Positions 48,806 through 58,687 are shown, numbered from the stretch's first letter. The stretch is 64,000 nucleotides of DNA from PALSA-894 sp963757565 (GCA_963757565.1 CAVWSB010000011.1:1116001-1180000), one strand, 5' to 3'. Notes: generated by a model from the sequence alone, not told the origin. Made by a program: numbers and translations.

Positions 48806-50620
48806 TTATTTGATGACCGGTGGCCCGAGGTCGAGCGGTGGAAGATCGGGCGGCGCCTCGATCTCGATCCGGACCTTGGACGGATCGATCTGAGGACCCG
48901 TGCCCTTGTAGTGCATCACCAGTCCGGGAAATGCGATCACCATCGCGACGCCGATGCACTGGATCAGCACGAACGGCACCGCGCCCCAATAGATCTGTCC
49001 CGTGGTGACGCCTGCCGTCGGCTTGCCGGAGACCCGATCGATGTAAGTGTCGCGCGGCGCGACCGAGCGCAGATAAAACAGCGCGAAGCCAAACGGAGGA
49101 TGCATGAACGAGGTCTGCATGTTCATGCCGAGCATCACCCCGAACCAGATCAGGTCGATGCCGATGCGATCGGCCGCAGGCCCGAGCAGGGGAATGACGA
49201 TGAAGGCGATCTCGAAGAAGTCGAGGAAGAAGGCGAGGAAGAACACGAACACGTTGACGAAGATGAGAAAGCCAAGCTGCCCGCCCGGTAGCGAGACCAG
49301 CATCTCCTCCACCCAGCGGTGACCGTCGACGCCGTAGAAGGTAAGCGAGAACACGCGCGCGCCGACCAGGATGAAGACGACAAACGCCGAAAGCTTCGCG
49401 GTGGATTCAACCGCCTGTCGCGTCAGGTCGAAGGTCAGGCGGCGCTTCATCATCGCCAGAATGAGCGCGCCCGCGGCGCCCATTGCGCCGCCTTCGGTCG
49501 GCGTCGCGACGCCGATGAAGATCGTGCCGAGCACCAGGAAGATGAGCGCGAGTGGCGGCACCATCACGAAGGTGACCTGCTCGGCCATCGCGGAGATCGA
49601 CCGGAAGCCGGTCATGCGCTCGATGATCGATGCGACGAGCGAATAGAACGCACCCGCCGAGAGCGCGGCCACCAGGATCGCCCAGTTTTCGTGATTGTGC
49701 GTGTTGAGCCAGTACCAGGTGCCAAAGAAGGCGAGAAACAGGACGGCGATAACGTAGAACTGCCGCGCGCCGAATACGCGATTGAAGATGGAGCAGAAGA
49801 ACGACACCACCACGCCGAGCGACATGCATAGAACGACGAAGTCCGCGCCCGCCCGTACCGTGGTCCCGCGCATCAGATAGTAGGCGACGATGCCTGAGAA
49901 CAGCACAAGTACGCCGAGCTGCCACACGCCGCGTGCCCCATCGGGCTCGCGATAGCCGATGTCCGCAATGGGAAGGCCCGGCGCTGCCTTCGGATAGAAA
50001 AGCCCGACCAGAAAGACGTAGCCCGCGTACATCGCGGCGAGGGCAAGGCCGGGCAGGAAGGCGCCCTCGTACATATCGCCGACCGAGCGGCCGAGCTGGT
50101 CGGCCATCACGATCAGGACCAGCGAGGGCGGAATGATCTGCGCCAGCGTGCCGGAAGCCGCGATCACGCCCGAGGCGACGCGCCGGTCGTAGCCGTAGCG
50201 GAGCATGATCGGCAGCGAGATCAGGCCCATCGAGATGACGGAAGCCGCGACTACGCCGGTCGTCGCGGCGAGCAGCGCGCCGACGAAGACCACCGCATAG
50301 GCAAGGCCGCCGCGGATGGTGCCGAAGAGCTGTCCGATCGTGTCGAGCAGGTCTTCGGCCATGCCCGATCTTTCCAGTATCAACCCCATGAAGGTGAAGA
50401 ACGGGATCGCCAGCAGCACGTCGTTGTTCATGATCCCGTAGATGCGCTCGGGAAGCGCTTGCAGAAAATCCGGCCGGAATAACCCGAGTTCGACGCCGAT
50501 AAAACCGAATATCAGCCCGACGGCCCCGAGCGAGAACGCCACCGGATAGCCGAGCAGCAGGAAGACGACGAGCGCCGCGAACATGATCGGCGCCATGTAA
50601 TGGATCAGCAGCCCCGCCAT
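48806..50620 (-). CDS. TRAP transporter large permease (DctM/TakM type)
   Basis: 604 residues with many membrane helices. The DctM core is recognisable (PFFTFMGLILERSGMAEDLL, GVVAASVISMGLISLPIMLRYGY, GTLAQIIPPSLVLIVMADQLG, GAMGAAGALILAMM). It is longer than the usual ~430 residues because of an inserted membrane region in the middle, as in the TakM-type subgroup that works with TakP-like receptors. It performs sodium-driven import. The DctQ-like gene lies 27 bases upstream in the same direction. This is the only large TRAP permease in the window. Confidence 0.93.
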   Translation of the reverse strand: MAGLLIHYMAPIMFAALVVFLLLGYPVAFSLGAVGLIFGFIGVELGLFRPDFLQALPERIYGIMNNDVLLAIPFFTFMGLILERSGMAEDLLDTIGQLFGTIRGGLAYAVVFVGALLAATTGVVAASVISMGLISLPIMLRYGYDRRVASGVIAASGTLAQIIPPSLVLIVMADQLGRSVGDMYEGAFLPGLALAAMYAGYVFLVGLFYPKAAPGLPIADIGYREPDGARGVWQLGVLVLFSGIVAYYLMRGTTVRAGADFVVLCMSLGVVVSFFCSIFNRVFGARQFYVIAVLFLAFFGTWYWLNTHNHENWAILVAALSAGAFYSLVASIIERMTGFRSISAMAEQVTFVMVPPLALIFLVLGTIFIGVATPTEGGAMGAAGALILAMMKRRLTFDLTRQAVESTAKLSAFVVFILVGARVFSLTFYGVDGHRWVEEMLVSLPGGQLGFLIFVNVFVFFLAFFLDFFEIAFIVIPLLGPAADRIGIDLIWFGVMLGMNMQTSFMHPPFGFALFYLRSVAPRDTYIDRVSGKPTAGVTTGQIYWGAVPFVLIQCIGVAMVIAFPGLVMHYKGTGPQIDPSKVRIEIEAPPDLPPLDLGPPVIK

Positions 50621-50647
50621 GGTCGGTGACTCCAGAGAATTCGGGGT

Positions 50648-51265
50648 TCAGTGGGACTTGGCTTGTTGTTGCTCGTCGGCGAGCTTTGTCTCGGCGAGGA
50701 GCCGCGCCACTTCGGCCTCCGCTGCGGCCTTCAGTCCACCGCCGGCGTGATACGGATCGGGAATGATGCCGGCCATCACGGCGATCCGCTTGATCAGTTC
50801 GGAGATGGCCTGGAAGAACAGCAACGTGAAGCCGATCAGGATCAGCATCTTGGCCGGCCATTGCGGCAGGCCGCCCGCGTTCATCGACTGCTCGTTGAGC
50901 AGCACCGATTTCATCACGAACGGATACGACGTGATGATCATGATGATGGTCAGCGGCAGCAGGAAGAATGCGTGACCGATCACGTCGATGACGTTGCGCA
51001 CGCGCTGGGGCAGCGAGTTATTCACGATGTCGATGCGGATGTGCTCGTTATCGAGCAGCGTCCACGACGCCACGATCAGGAACACCGCGCCGAACAGCAC
51101 CCATTGAAGCTCGAGCCATGAGTTGGACGAGGTGTCGAACACCTTGCGGATGATGGCGTTCACCGCGGACACGATGACGGCCGCCAGGATCAGCCAGGCG
51201 AGGATTTTTCCGATGCGGAAATTGATCGCGTCGATGACGCGGCTCACACCCAGGAGCACACCCAC
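50648..51265 (-). CDS. TRAP transporter small permease (DctQ type)
   Basis: About 205 residues from the GTG at 51265, which has a GGAGGGG ribosome site about nine bases upstream; a further GTG at 51304 is possible. Four membrane helices with the family motif SWLELQWVLFGAVFLIVASWTLLDNEHIRIDIV. It pairs with the DctM-like gene downstream. Upstream there is no receptor on this strand, so the receptors must be the four on the opposite strand or others elsewhere. Confidence 0.92.
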   Translation of the reverse strand: MGVLLGVSRVIDAINFRIGKILAWLILAAVIVSAVNAIIRKVFDTSSNSWLELQWVLFGAVFLIVASWTLLDNEHIRIDIVNNSLPQRVRNVIDVIGHAFFLLPLTIIMIITSYPFVMKSVLLNEQSMNAGGLPQWPAKMLILIGFTLLFFQAISELIKRIAVMAGIIPDPYHAGGGLKAAAEAEVARLLAETKLADEQQQAKSH

Positions 51266-51572
51266 GTTGGCTTTCCCCTCCGAGCGGCCTCGTTGCCCGC
51301 CCACGCCGTCTGGAACTGTCCCATTCTGTAACCGGTTCTTGCCGCCGGATTGGGAAACTTAGCCTCAATTGTGCGCCTGCCGTCAATGGAATCTTCGTGT
51401 TGACTCAAGGCTGTCCAGCCTGGTGGCGAGCCGCCGCCGGCGCCAGCCGGCCGGGGTCCCGAGCCATCGCATAACGTCCGGTTAACTACGTAGGGCCATG
51501 ATGGGGTTGAGGTTGTCTGCGCCGGCGTTGGCGCAGAGCGAATCCGCCTGTGGCCGGCGGGGTGGGACATTC

Positions 51573-53072
51573 ATGCAGCGCCTGACCGTCTCCGAGCGGC
51601 TACTCGCCGTCGCGCTGTTGCCGACGCTCGGGCTGCTGGTTCGCCACCTGTTCGGGCCGCCGGACGAGCCGGCCTGGATGCTGTTCTGCGTGGCCGTTTC
51701 GCTGGCCTCGCCCGTGCTCGCGATTTTCGCCGGTCTGTCGATTGCCACCCCGGTGCGCCGCGCCACGCAGGCGATCGCCGGACTAAGCGGGACTGGCTCG
51801 CGGGAGCCTTCCGAGGGGCGCGAGGCACGCTCCGAGACCGTACGTCTCTCGACCGCGGTCAGCGAAATGGTCGCGACCGCGATGGCGCGCAAGCGATCCC
51901 AATTCGATGTCGAACACCTCGACGAAGCCGAGCGCGCTGCCCGGCGCGCCAATCTCACGCAGATGGCGACTCAGGTGGAGGCAGCGACGGAACGCGGCCT
52001 GCACGCGGTGGTCGACGGCTCCGCGGTACTGCGGGCAAAGACCGACGACATGCGCAGCGCACTCGAGGCCGTCCACGTCGCCTCGGCCGAGACCGCGAGC
52101 GCGGCGGAGCACTCGCGCGCCATGAACGAGGATGCGACCCGGCTGTCCGACGAAGTGATCGGCGCAATCGATGCCATCGCCGCCAAGGTGCGGGAGGGCT
52201 CCGACATCGGGCGCACGGCGGTCGAGCGTGCGGCTAATTCCCGCGCCACCATCGGAGCGCTGGCGAAGGCCGCCAAGGACATCGGCGACATCGTGGGGGT
52301 CATCTCGGCAATCGCCGAGCAAACCAACCTCCTGGCGCTCAATGCCACGATCGAGGCCGCGCGGGCAGGCGAGGCCGGGCGCGGCTTCGCGGTGGTGGCG
52401 ACCGAGGTGAAATCACTTGCGACGCAGACCGGCAAGGCGACTGGCGAGATCGGCGCCAAGATCGCCGAAATCCAGTCGACCACGGGCCAGGCCGTCACAT
52501 CGATCGGCGCGATCGCGGAGGCGATCGACGAGCTTTCGATGGTGACCAATTCGGTCGCCGCCGCGATGGATCAGCAGCGCGCCGCAACCACGGGCTTCGT
52601 CACCAATGTCCGCGGCACGACCTCGGCCGTGTCCGATGTGGCGTTGCGCATGACCGGCATCGCCGACATGGTGACGCGCTCGAGCACGAACGCAGCCGAG
52701 GTTGCGCGCGTGGCAGCCGAGATGGAACGGGCGTCCGAGACGGTGCGCGCCGAAATCCCGGAGATCGTGCGCTCCGCCCTGCGCGCCGACCTGCGTGAAC
52801 ATCCGCGCTTCGATGTCGGCATCAGTGCGACGGTAGAGATCGCGGGGCGCAAGACATCGGTGCGGGTGTTCGATATCAGCCGGGGTGGCGCGCGGATCGC
52901 AGCGGTGCCGCACGTCTCGGCCGGCGCGAGCCTGGAGATTCAATGCGAGGATCTGCGTCCCGTGCACGGAAGGGTCGCCTGGGTCGCCGGCGGATGCCTC
53001 GGCGTGCGTTTCGAGCCTGTGCTCGAAGCAGGCGATCTGCTCGGACTGATCACGCGCGACGCGGCGGCCTAG
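51573..53072 (+). CDS. Methyl-accepting chemotaxis protein with C-terminal PilZ domain
   Basis: About 499 residues from the ATG at 51573; an in-frame ATG at 51498 is possible. Two N-terminal membrane helices (no large periplasmic domain) lead into a coiled-coil signalling domain with the hairpin tip VISAIAEQTNLLALNATIEAARAGEAGRGFAVVATEVK. The C-terminal ~90 residues form a PilZ domain with the c-di-GMP signature R-E-H-P-R (LREHPRFDV) and DISRGGARI. The protein can thus couple chemotaxis signalling to c-di-GMP level. Compare the second MCP-PilZ at 58815-60582. Confidence 0.9.
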   Translation: MQRLTVSERLLAVALLPTLGLLVRHLFGPPDEPAWMLFCVAVSLASPVLAIFAGLSIATPVRRATQAIAGLSGTGSREPSEGREARSETVRLSTAVSEMVATAMARKRSQFDVEHLDEAERAARRANLTQMATQVEAATERGLHAVVDGSAVLRAKTDDMRSALEAVHVASAETASAAEHSRAMNEDATRLSDEVIGAIDAIAAKVREGSDIGRTAVERAANSRATIGALAKAAKDIGDIVGVISAIAEQTNLLALNATIEAARAGEAGRGFAVVATEVKSLATQTGKATGEIGAKIAEIQSTTGQAVTSIGAIAEAIDELSMVTNSVAAAMDQQRAATTGFVTNVRGTTSAVSDVALRMTGIADMVTRSSTNAAEVARVAAEMERASETVRAEIPEIVRSALRADLREHPRFDVGISATVEIAGRKTSVRVFDISRGGARIAAVPHVSAGASLEIQCEDLRPVHGRVAWVAGGCLGVRFEPVLEAGDLLGLITRDAAA

Positions 53073-53085
53073 TTCTTCGGCTGAA

Positions 53086-54048
53086 TTACACCCCGGGCTC
53101 GGCTGGCGGCACTGACGCCGCGACCGTGCGCCGCCGCACGACTTCGCGGTGCAGCGCATAGAGCCCGCTGCCCACGATCAGCGCCGATCCGAAGATCGCG
53201 TAGCGGTCCGGCACTTCGCCGAACGCCAGATACCCGCAAATCCCGGCCCAGATCAGCAGCGTGTAGCGGAACGGCGCGATCGCCGCGACATCGACCCCGC
53301 GAAACGCGATCACGATCATGAAGTGTCCGGACGCCATCAGCATGGCGGCGATCGCCAGCAGCCCGACATCGATCCATGCCATCGGCCGCCATTCCTCGAG
53401 GAAATACATGACGCCGCCGATGATCACGGTGCCGAAGGCGGCGAGGAACGAGATGCCGATCGTCGGGATCGCGGTCGAAAGCTGACGCGTGATGACGTCG
53501 CGGATCGCGGCGGAAAAAGCGCACGCGATGCCGAGCAGCGCCCAGGCATTGAAATTCGCCGGCGTCGGCTTCACGATCAGCAGCGTGCCGAGGAACCCGA
53601 TCACGATCGCGCTCCAGCGCCGCCACCCGACTTCCTCGCCAAACATCACTACCGCGATCGCTGTGATGATCAATGGCGACACGAGGTTCATCGCCGAGAG
53701 ATCGGCGAGTGGCATGCGGATCAGCGCGGAGGTGAACAGGATCAGCGCGAGCCCGTCGAACATCGTGCGCCATAACACAGGCTTGCGCGCTGCCAGGCGC
53801 AAGGCCGAGAGCTGACCCATGCCGATCATGAGGGTGCCGACCAGCAGCGTCGCCAGCACGCCACGCACCATGATGACTTCGCCGAGCGGATTGCGCTGCG
53901 CGGTCAGCTTCATCAGCATGTCGTTGATGGAAAAAACCGCCATCGCGCCCATGAGGGCGAATATGCCGCGTCGATTGGCGCGCACTGACGACACGGGGAA
54001 ACTCCGCGGGATGCCGCAACGGACGAGGCGGCGTTCGACGGCTAGCAT
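53086..54048 (-). CDS. DMT-family (EamA) transporter
   Basis: 320 residues with ten membrane helices in two EamA repeats (FALMGAMAVFSINDMLMKLTAQ at the first, LLGIACAFSAAIRDVITRQLS at the second). EamA carriers mostly export small metabolites or drugs. The ATG start is internal to no other gene. It converges on the MCP gene with a 13-base gap. Confidence 0.9.
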   Translation of the reverse strand: MLAVERRLVRCGIPRSFPVSSVRANRRGIFALMGAMAVFSINDMLMKLTAQRNPLGEVIMVRGVLATLLVGTLMIGMGQLSALRLAARKPVLWRTMFDGLALILFTSALIRMPLADLSAMNLVSPLIITAIAVVMFGEEVGWRRWSAIVIGFLGTLLIVKPTPANFNAWALLGIACAFSAAIRDVITRQLSTAIPTIGISFLAAFGTVIIGGVMYFLEEWRPMAWIDVGLLAIAAMLMASGHFMIVIAFRGVDVAAIAPFRYTLLIWAGICGYLAFGEVPDRYAIFGSALIVGSGLYALHREVVRRRTVAASVPPAEPGV

Positions 54049-54123
54049 GCGTCGCCGCGGGCCGTCGAGCGGACGCGGCGAATGCGCGCTTCGCGGTTCG
54101 GGAATGGGCTTAAGTGGCGGTAA

Positions 54124-55178
54124 TCAGCCGCCGGTCACGCTCATGTGGCGCGAGACCGCAGGGCCGCTGCTGCGGCGGTCGATGAGGAAGTCGTGACCCT
54201 TCGGCTTGCGCAGGATCGCCGCATCGATCGCGGCGTTGAGGAGGTCGTTGCTTTCCGATGCGCGCAACGGCGCGCGCAGGTCGGCAGCGTCTTCCTGTCC
54301 GAGGCACATGTAGAGCGTGCCGGTGCAGGTGAGGCGCACGCGATTGCAGCTCTCGCAGAAATTATGCGTGAGCGGCGTGATGAAGCCGAGCCGGCCGCCG
54401 GTCTCGGCGACGCGCACATAGCGCGCAGGGCCGCCGGTGCGGTAATCGATCTCGTCCAACGTGAATCGCTCGGAAAGGCGCGCGCGCACCATCGAGAGCG
54501 GAAGGTACTGGTCGAGACGGCTCTGGCTCGATCTCGCCGAGCGGCATCACCTCGATGATGGTGAGGTCCATGCCCCGGCCATGCGACCACGCGACGAGAT
54601 CGCCGAGTTCGTCCTCGTTGACGCCTTTCAGCGCGACCGCGTTGATCTTCACCGCGAGGCCTGCCGCCTGCGCCGCGTCGATCCCGGCCATCACCTTGTC
54701 GAGCTCGCCCCAGCGCGTGATCGCGCGGAATTTGGCGGGGTCGAGCGTGTCGAGCGAGACGTTGATGCGCTTCACGCCGCAATCGGCGAGTTCGCGCGGC
54801 ATATTTCGGAAGCTGCGAGCCGTTGGTGGTGAGCGTTAGCTCGTCGAGGCCATCGCCGAGGTGGCGCGAGAGCGAGCGCACCAACGTCATGATGCCGCGC
54901 CGCACCAGCGGCTCGCCGCCGGTCAGCCGCAGCTTGCGCACGCCGCGCGAAATGAACGCGCTGCACAGCCGATCGAGTTCCTCAAGCGTGAGCAGCTCCG
55001 GCTTGGGCAGGAACGTCATGTGTTCCGACATGCAATAGACGCAGCGGAAATCGCAGCGGTCTGTTACCGACACGCGCAGATAGGTGATCGTCCGCTCGAA
55101 CGGATCGATCAGCGGGGCAGGCTGATGCTTGCGGCGCGTTCGAAGCCCATGGTTCCCGGCGATCCGGACCGTCAGCAC
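54124..55178 (-). CDS. moaA: GTP 3',8-cyclase MoaA (frame breaks near 54520 and 54800)
   Basis: Radical-SAM enzyme of molybdopterin synthesis. The N-terminal cluster motif CDFRCVYC, GGEP (LRLTGGEPLVRRG), the C-terminal cluster CESCNRVRLTC and the final Gly-Gly (SVTGG) are all present, but in three frames. Extra bases near 54800 (after LPKYA, resuming ELADCGVKRINVSLDTLD) and 54520 (after MPLGEIE, resuming SRLDQYLPLSMVRARLS) account for it. Corrected length is about 351 residues. With all catalytic motifs preserved, sequence error is more likely than decay. The GTG at 55178 is used as start; the N-terminus is not certain. Confidence 0.9.
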
Positions 55179-55234
55179 GTGTTTGGCTGACTATTCAATG
55201 TGATATAGGGCGCATTGGCGGAGGATTTCAAAGT

Positions 55235-55609
55235 GTGAGCGACCACTGGCCAACCGAACTGCGCCTCGCCAAGGACCGCAAGGTCCTGACCGTCTCGTTC
55301 GACGGCGGCGATAGTTTCGCGCTTCCGGCCGAATATCTGCGTGTCAAAAGCCCGAGCGCCGAGGTGCAGGGCCATTCGCCCGACGAGCGCAAGACCGTGC
55401 CCGGCAAGCGCAACGTGACGATCCTGGAAGTCAATCCGATCGGCAATTACGCGGTGCGGCTCGCGTTCGACGACATGCACTCGACCGGGATATTCAGCTG
55501 GGATTACCTGCTCGACCTCGGCCGCAACCAGCCGAAATACTGGCAGGACTATCTCGACGAACTCGCCGCCAAGGGAATGAATCGCGACACCGCCGAGACG
55601 CCGCGTTGA
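55235..55609 (+). CDS. DUF971-domain protein
   Basis: 124 residues from a GTG start after GGAGG. The DUF971 (gamma-butyrobetaine hydroxylase N-terminal-like) fold is recognisable: PTELRLAKDRKVLTVSFDGG, LPAEYLRVKSPSAEVQGH and VRLAFDDMHSTGIFSWDYLLDLG. In larger proteins this domain binds metal; the free-standing bacterial form is linked to Fe-S or ubiquinone-related contexts, but no function is assigned here. Divergent from moaA, with 56 bases between starts. Confidence 0.9.
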   Translation: MSDHWPTELRLAKDRKVLTVSFDGGDSFALPAEYLRVKSPSAEVQGHSPDERKTVPGKRNVTILEVNPIGNYAVRLAFDDMHSTGIFSWDYLLDLGRNQPKYWQDYLDELAAKGMNRDTAETPR

Positions 55610-55683
55610 CCTGGCCGGCATCCCGACGCGCCGCATCCACTCTCACCCGAGGGGGGGTGATTGCATTCGCGGCACGGGCGGGA

Positions 55684-56274
55684 TCACCGCATCACGATGA
55701 CCTTCGCGCCGACCTTCACGCGGTCGTAGAGATCGATCACATCGTCGTTGAGCAGCCGGATGCATCCAGACGAAACCGCCTGCCCGATCGACTCCGGCTC
55801 GTTCGAGCCGTGAATGCGATAGAGCGACGCGCCGAGATACATCGCGCGTGCGCCGAGCGGGTTCTCCGGCCCGCCCTTCATGTGGCGGGGAAGATCGGGG
55901 CGCCGCTGCAGCATTTGTGACGGCGGCGTCCAGTCCGGCCATTCCTTCTTCGCGACGACGGTGCTGGTTCCGGACCAACGGAAGCCGTCGCGGCCGACGC
56001 CGATCCCGTATTTCAGGGCCGTGCCATTATCCTGGATGAGATAGAGCCGCCGCTCGCCGGTATTCACGATGATCGTCCCTGGCGCGTAGTTGCCGGGGGC
56101 AGCCACCGTGGAGCGCTTGATCGAGCCGACATACGACATGCCGCCGAAGAACTCGTAGCGCTTGCTGGTCTGCCCTCCCGTGTAGCGGCCGTCGGAATCG
56201 CCAAGGTACTGTGCCTGCGCCGTCGCGGCGCTGATGCAGAGCAATGCGGTGACGACGGCGAATTGCGAGAGCAT
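55684..56274 (-). CDS. Secreted L,D-transpeptidase (YkuD family)
   Basis: 196 residues. A signal peptide (ending TAQAQ) is followed by the YkuD fold; the catalytic motif is intact (IHGSNEPESIGQAVSSGCIRLLNDDV, with the nucleophile Cys). Such enzymes make 3-3 crosslinks in peptidoglycan or attach proteins to it. In the typical rhizobial arrangement several paralogues exist; the particular role is not determined. Confidence 0.93.
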   Translation of the reverse strand: MLSQFAVVTALLCISAATAQAQYLGDSDGRYTGGQTSKRYEFFGGMSYVGSIKRSTVAAPGNYAPGTIIVNTGERRLYLIQDNGTALKYGIGVGRDGFRWSGTSTVVAKKEWPDWTPPSQMLQRRPDLPRHMKGGPENPLGARAMYLGASLYRIHGSNEPESIGQAVSSGCIRLLNDDVIDLYDRVKVGAKVIVMR

Positions 56275-56720
56275 CGAAAAATCCTCGTATTTTCAACTTG
56301 ATACGGGTTTGATTGTGAGAAACGGGCTGCACGCCTCGTTTGATGCCAAGAAAGGCCATGAAACGCCCGACGCGGCAACCCAATTGTCGCTCGGCACCGC
56401 GTGGTTTTGCGTCGCTGTTGCAGGGATACCACCGCTGGGAGCGGGCAGAAGCTGCTTCTGCGCGCCGACCAGATGGGGCCGGTTGTCCGGCACGCTGAGC
56501 GATAGACAGCAGCGCGACCGACCTGTTCGCGACCTGGCCCGAGATCGAGAGTACCGTGCGGGACGTGTTCGAGTGGATAAAGGTGAGCGCATCGGGTCGC
56601 AGGCTGGCCGGGCGCCTTCCAAAAGTCAGTATGCTGGTGCCGAGCTTGTTGCCACGTTCGTAGAACGGCTCATCAGAGAGCGGTGACTACGCGACTGAAA
56701 CCACAAGATGGAAAACGGCC
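56275..56720. other. 446-base stretch with no supported gene
   Basis: Lies between the transpeptidase start and the next small gene. An open frame of 150 codons (56234-56686, +) has low-complexity Arg-rich content, no ribosome site and no recognisable family; it overlaps the transpeptidase start. It probably holds the divergent promoters of both neighbours. Confidence 0.6.
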
Positions 56721-56969
56721 ATGGCCAGCGTCACGTACTATGTCGTGATCAGCTTCGTCCGCGATGAGCAGGGTGAACTCGTGGGCGAGCCGGCCATCGA
56801 GATGCCGGGGCGCGGCGCAGCGGTCGCGCGCGCTCGATCGCTGGCCTCAACGAAAGCCGGCGTGATCGCGTTCTCACGCACGGGAGATCCGGAGGCCGGC
56901 GAGTTCTCTGATGCGGTCGTCCTGCATCAAGCTGGCGAAGTCCCTGAGGACATTTTAGCGAAGGGCTGA
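56721..56969 (+). CDS. Small conserved protein, function unknown
   Basis: 82 residues: MASVTYYVVISFVRDEQGELVGEPAIEMPGR and on to VVLHQAGEVPEDILAKG. The ATG follows AAAACGGCC. No signal peptide or membrane segment. The pattern resembles short Rhizobiales proteins that alternate beta-strand and helix. I cannot assign a function. Confidence 0.7.
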   Translation: MASVTYYVVISFVRDEQGELVGEPAIEMPGRGAAVARARSLASTKAGVIAFSRTGDPEAGEFSDAVVLHQAGEVPEDILAKG

Positions 56970-57016
56970 AGACGACGGATGATGTCGCGCATCTCGGCGG
57001 GGAAGGGCCCCTGGGC

Positions 57017-57412
57017 ATGAAGCGCTTTCTCGTCTTCATTTTTCTTGGACCAGCGGTAGGCCTCGCGGTCTTCGTATTTATTTTTCTCCCCATTTCCCGG
57101 ACGATCCTGACTGGGCCAATATCCGGACCTTTCGAGGGCATCGGCCTCACTCTCATTCTCCTTCCGTGGGGATATCTGGTCGGGATGGTGCCTGCCTGTG
57201 CGGAGGCGCTTCTCGATTGGTTTCTGGCACGCAAGGGTGTGAAGTATCGGCCGATGTGGTGTTTTCTCTTCGGCATGTTGCTCGGCTCACCTGTTGCGTT
57301 GTCGGGGAGGAGTCTCGACATCTTTTTGCTGCGAGGGATCGGCGGACTTGTCGCCGCGATCCCCGCTGCGCTCTGCTCTTGGCCATCGAGTGATGCCGAG
57401 GCCGTGACCTAG
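57017..57412 (+). CDS. Small multi-helix membrane protein, function unknown
   Basis: 131 residues with about four membrane helices (FLVFIFLGPAVGLAVFVFIFLPI at the N-terminus, VGMVPACAEALLDWFLA, CFLFGMLLGSPVALSG, GLVAAIPAALC). No family is recognised. The base composition is a little less GC-rich than the neighbours. It follows the 82-residue gene by 47 bases, possibly in the same transcript. Confidence 0.65.
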   Translation: MKRFLVFIFLGPAVGLAVFVFIFLPISRTILTGPISGPFEGIGLTLILLPWGYLVGMVPACAEALLDWFLARKGVKYRPMWCFLFGMLLGSPVALSGRSLDIFLLRGIGGLVAAIPAALCSWPSSDAEAVT

Positions 57413-57425
57413 TCATGAGGGGGCG

Positions 57426-57809
57426 GTGAACAGCCGTCAGATCGCTTCGATTGTGGCTGCGTCCATCGCCTGGGCTGGATTGCTTGCAGGGTGTGCTCCG
57501 ACGCCGAAAGAGGTCGCAGCAATCCCAGAGGTCCGGCGGGACGATGAGGTTCACTCACACCCAGCGCCGGCATTGGGCGCCCCGATGCCTCTGCACAGCA
57601 CGCGTACGCCGTTGGCGGAGCGAAATCAGAGCGCTCGGAAGTCGCGCGCCATTCCGGACCGTCGGTCCGCTACGAGGCATGTGAGCGAGCCACAGACATG
57701 GCACCTACGAGGGGCCATATTGCCGGCGACCAAGGTTCCTCAGAACGCAGGTGAGGAGAAGCGCGCGAGCGCCGCCGCAAGCCGGGCCGCCACGCGCCAG
57801 TCCGAGTAG
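57426..57809 (+). CDS. Putative lipoprotein, function unknown
   Basis: 127 residues from a GTG start. A lipobox (GLLAGC) near residue 22 follows a short hydrophobic segment, predicting a lipoprotein. The rest is polar and low in recognisable motifs, and part of it may be affected by a frame shift. Confidence is limited. Confidence 0.45.
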   Translation: MNSRQIASIVAASIAWAGLLAGCAPTPKEVAAIPEVRRDDEVHSHPAPALGAPMPLHSTRTPLAERNQSARKSRAIPDRRSATRHVSEPQTWHLRGAILPATKVPQNAGEEKRASAAASRAATRQSE

Positions 57810-58080
57810 TCACGAGGTAAACTGAACACCAGAGGCTGGAGAAGGCGTTGCAGGTGCTCGCGGTCGAGCGTAGGGCGCAGCCGAGCCAGGATGCCCGCAA
57901 GTGGCGGCGACGGCCAGTAATCCGACAAGACCAAATATCAGCATCGGGGATCGTAAGCCGGACGTGTCGCGAAGAAATTCTTCCCGGCTCGATCGGTCAC
58001 GTTCGCGCTTCGTTGCACCACGAAACGTATCGAGCGGATCGGGGGCGGATGTAAAAAGCGTTGGAAAATCGAGGGATTGA

Positions 58081-58155
58081 TGGTGGGCGCTATAGGGATT
58101 GAACCTATGACCTCTCCCGTGTGAAGGGAACGCTCTCCCGCTGAGCTAAGCGCCC
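58081..58155 (-). tRNA. tRNA-Val (anticodon CAC)
   Basis: On the minus strand the sequence folds as a full cloverleaf: acceptor stem GGGCGC/GCGCCC, D-arm GCTC...GAGC, anticodon stem TTCCC/GGGAG with loop TTCACAC (anticodon CAC, reading GTG) and T-arm ATAGG/CCTAT with loop TTCAATC. The 3' CCA is encoded (58081-58083). Confidence 0.95.
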
Positions 58156-58237
58156 GAAAGCCGCTGCTGGTTTAAGGGGCGGCGCGGATCGGTGTCAACG
58201 GCGCCGATCGGTATCAACAGCGCTGCCTCAGCGCAGC

Positions 58238-58687
58238 TTACTGCTGCGGCTGTTTCGGGCGCGGCTTGGCCTTCTTCTTGACCGGAGCCGGCGGCGGCGC
58301 CGGTTGGAGCTGCGCGTAGACAGGATTCGGCGCCAATTCGGGTAGTCCCGGGCCGCCAAAATTGTCCGCATCGCCACCGGCGAGATCGACGCTACCGACA
58401 TTCGCGGTGCGCGGCCCGACCTGGACGACCTGCGGCATGTACCCGTTGAGCGAATAGTTCACCGTGAACGGGCGGTCCGCCGGCACTGGGATCATGCAGG
58501 GCGTGCGGCAGCTTGGGCCGAGCGATGTTTTCGCGTCCGCGCCCGGCGGGTCGGACTCAAGTGTCAGCGACACATTGCTGCCGCTCGACAGGCTGCTTGG
58601 CAGGAAATCGAAACTCGGCGCCCAGGAGCCACAACCCGCAAGCATCAGTGCGCTGGCGATGGCGCAGCCCCGTAATAGTGGTGTCAT
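58238..58687 (-). CDS. Lipoprotein with a PEGA-like domain
   Basis: 149 residues from the ATG at 58687. Lipobox ALMLAGC near residue 17. The middle (NVSLTLESDPPGADAKTSLGPSCRTPCMIPVPADRPFTVNYSLNGYMPQVVQV) follows the PEGA pattern of a surface-exposed beta domain, with two Cys that may form a disulfide. A Pro/Lys-rich tail ends KPRPKQPQQ. The upstream start at 58843 is rejected because it lacks a signal sequence. Confidence 0.85.
   Translation of the reverse strand: MTPLLRGCAIASALMLAGCGSWAPSFDFLPSSLSSGSNVSLTLESDPPGADAKTSLGPSCRTPCMIPVPADRPFTVNYSLNGYMPQVVQVGPRTANVGSVDLAGGDADNFGGPGLPELAPNPVYAQLQPAPPPAPVKKKAKPRPKQPQQ

Noticed and set aside
49407..50861. 484-codon minus-strand frame overlapping the TRAP large permease
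   Set aside because: It is the same-strand shadow of the permease gene in another frame, Arg/His-rich with no membrane pattern.
54141..55178. moaA as a true pseudogene
   Set aside because: All catalytic motifs, including both cluster sites and the terminal Gly-Gly, are preserved and two single-base corrections restore the full frame, which fits error better than decay.
56234..56686. 150-codon open frame (+) upstream of the small protein at 56721
   Set aside because: It overlaps the transpeptidase start, has no ribosome site and no recognisable or balanced composition.
57670..57934. Short minus-strand frames opposite the putative lipoprotein
   Set aside because: Arg/Leu-rich, no ribosome site or family, likely shadow frames.
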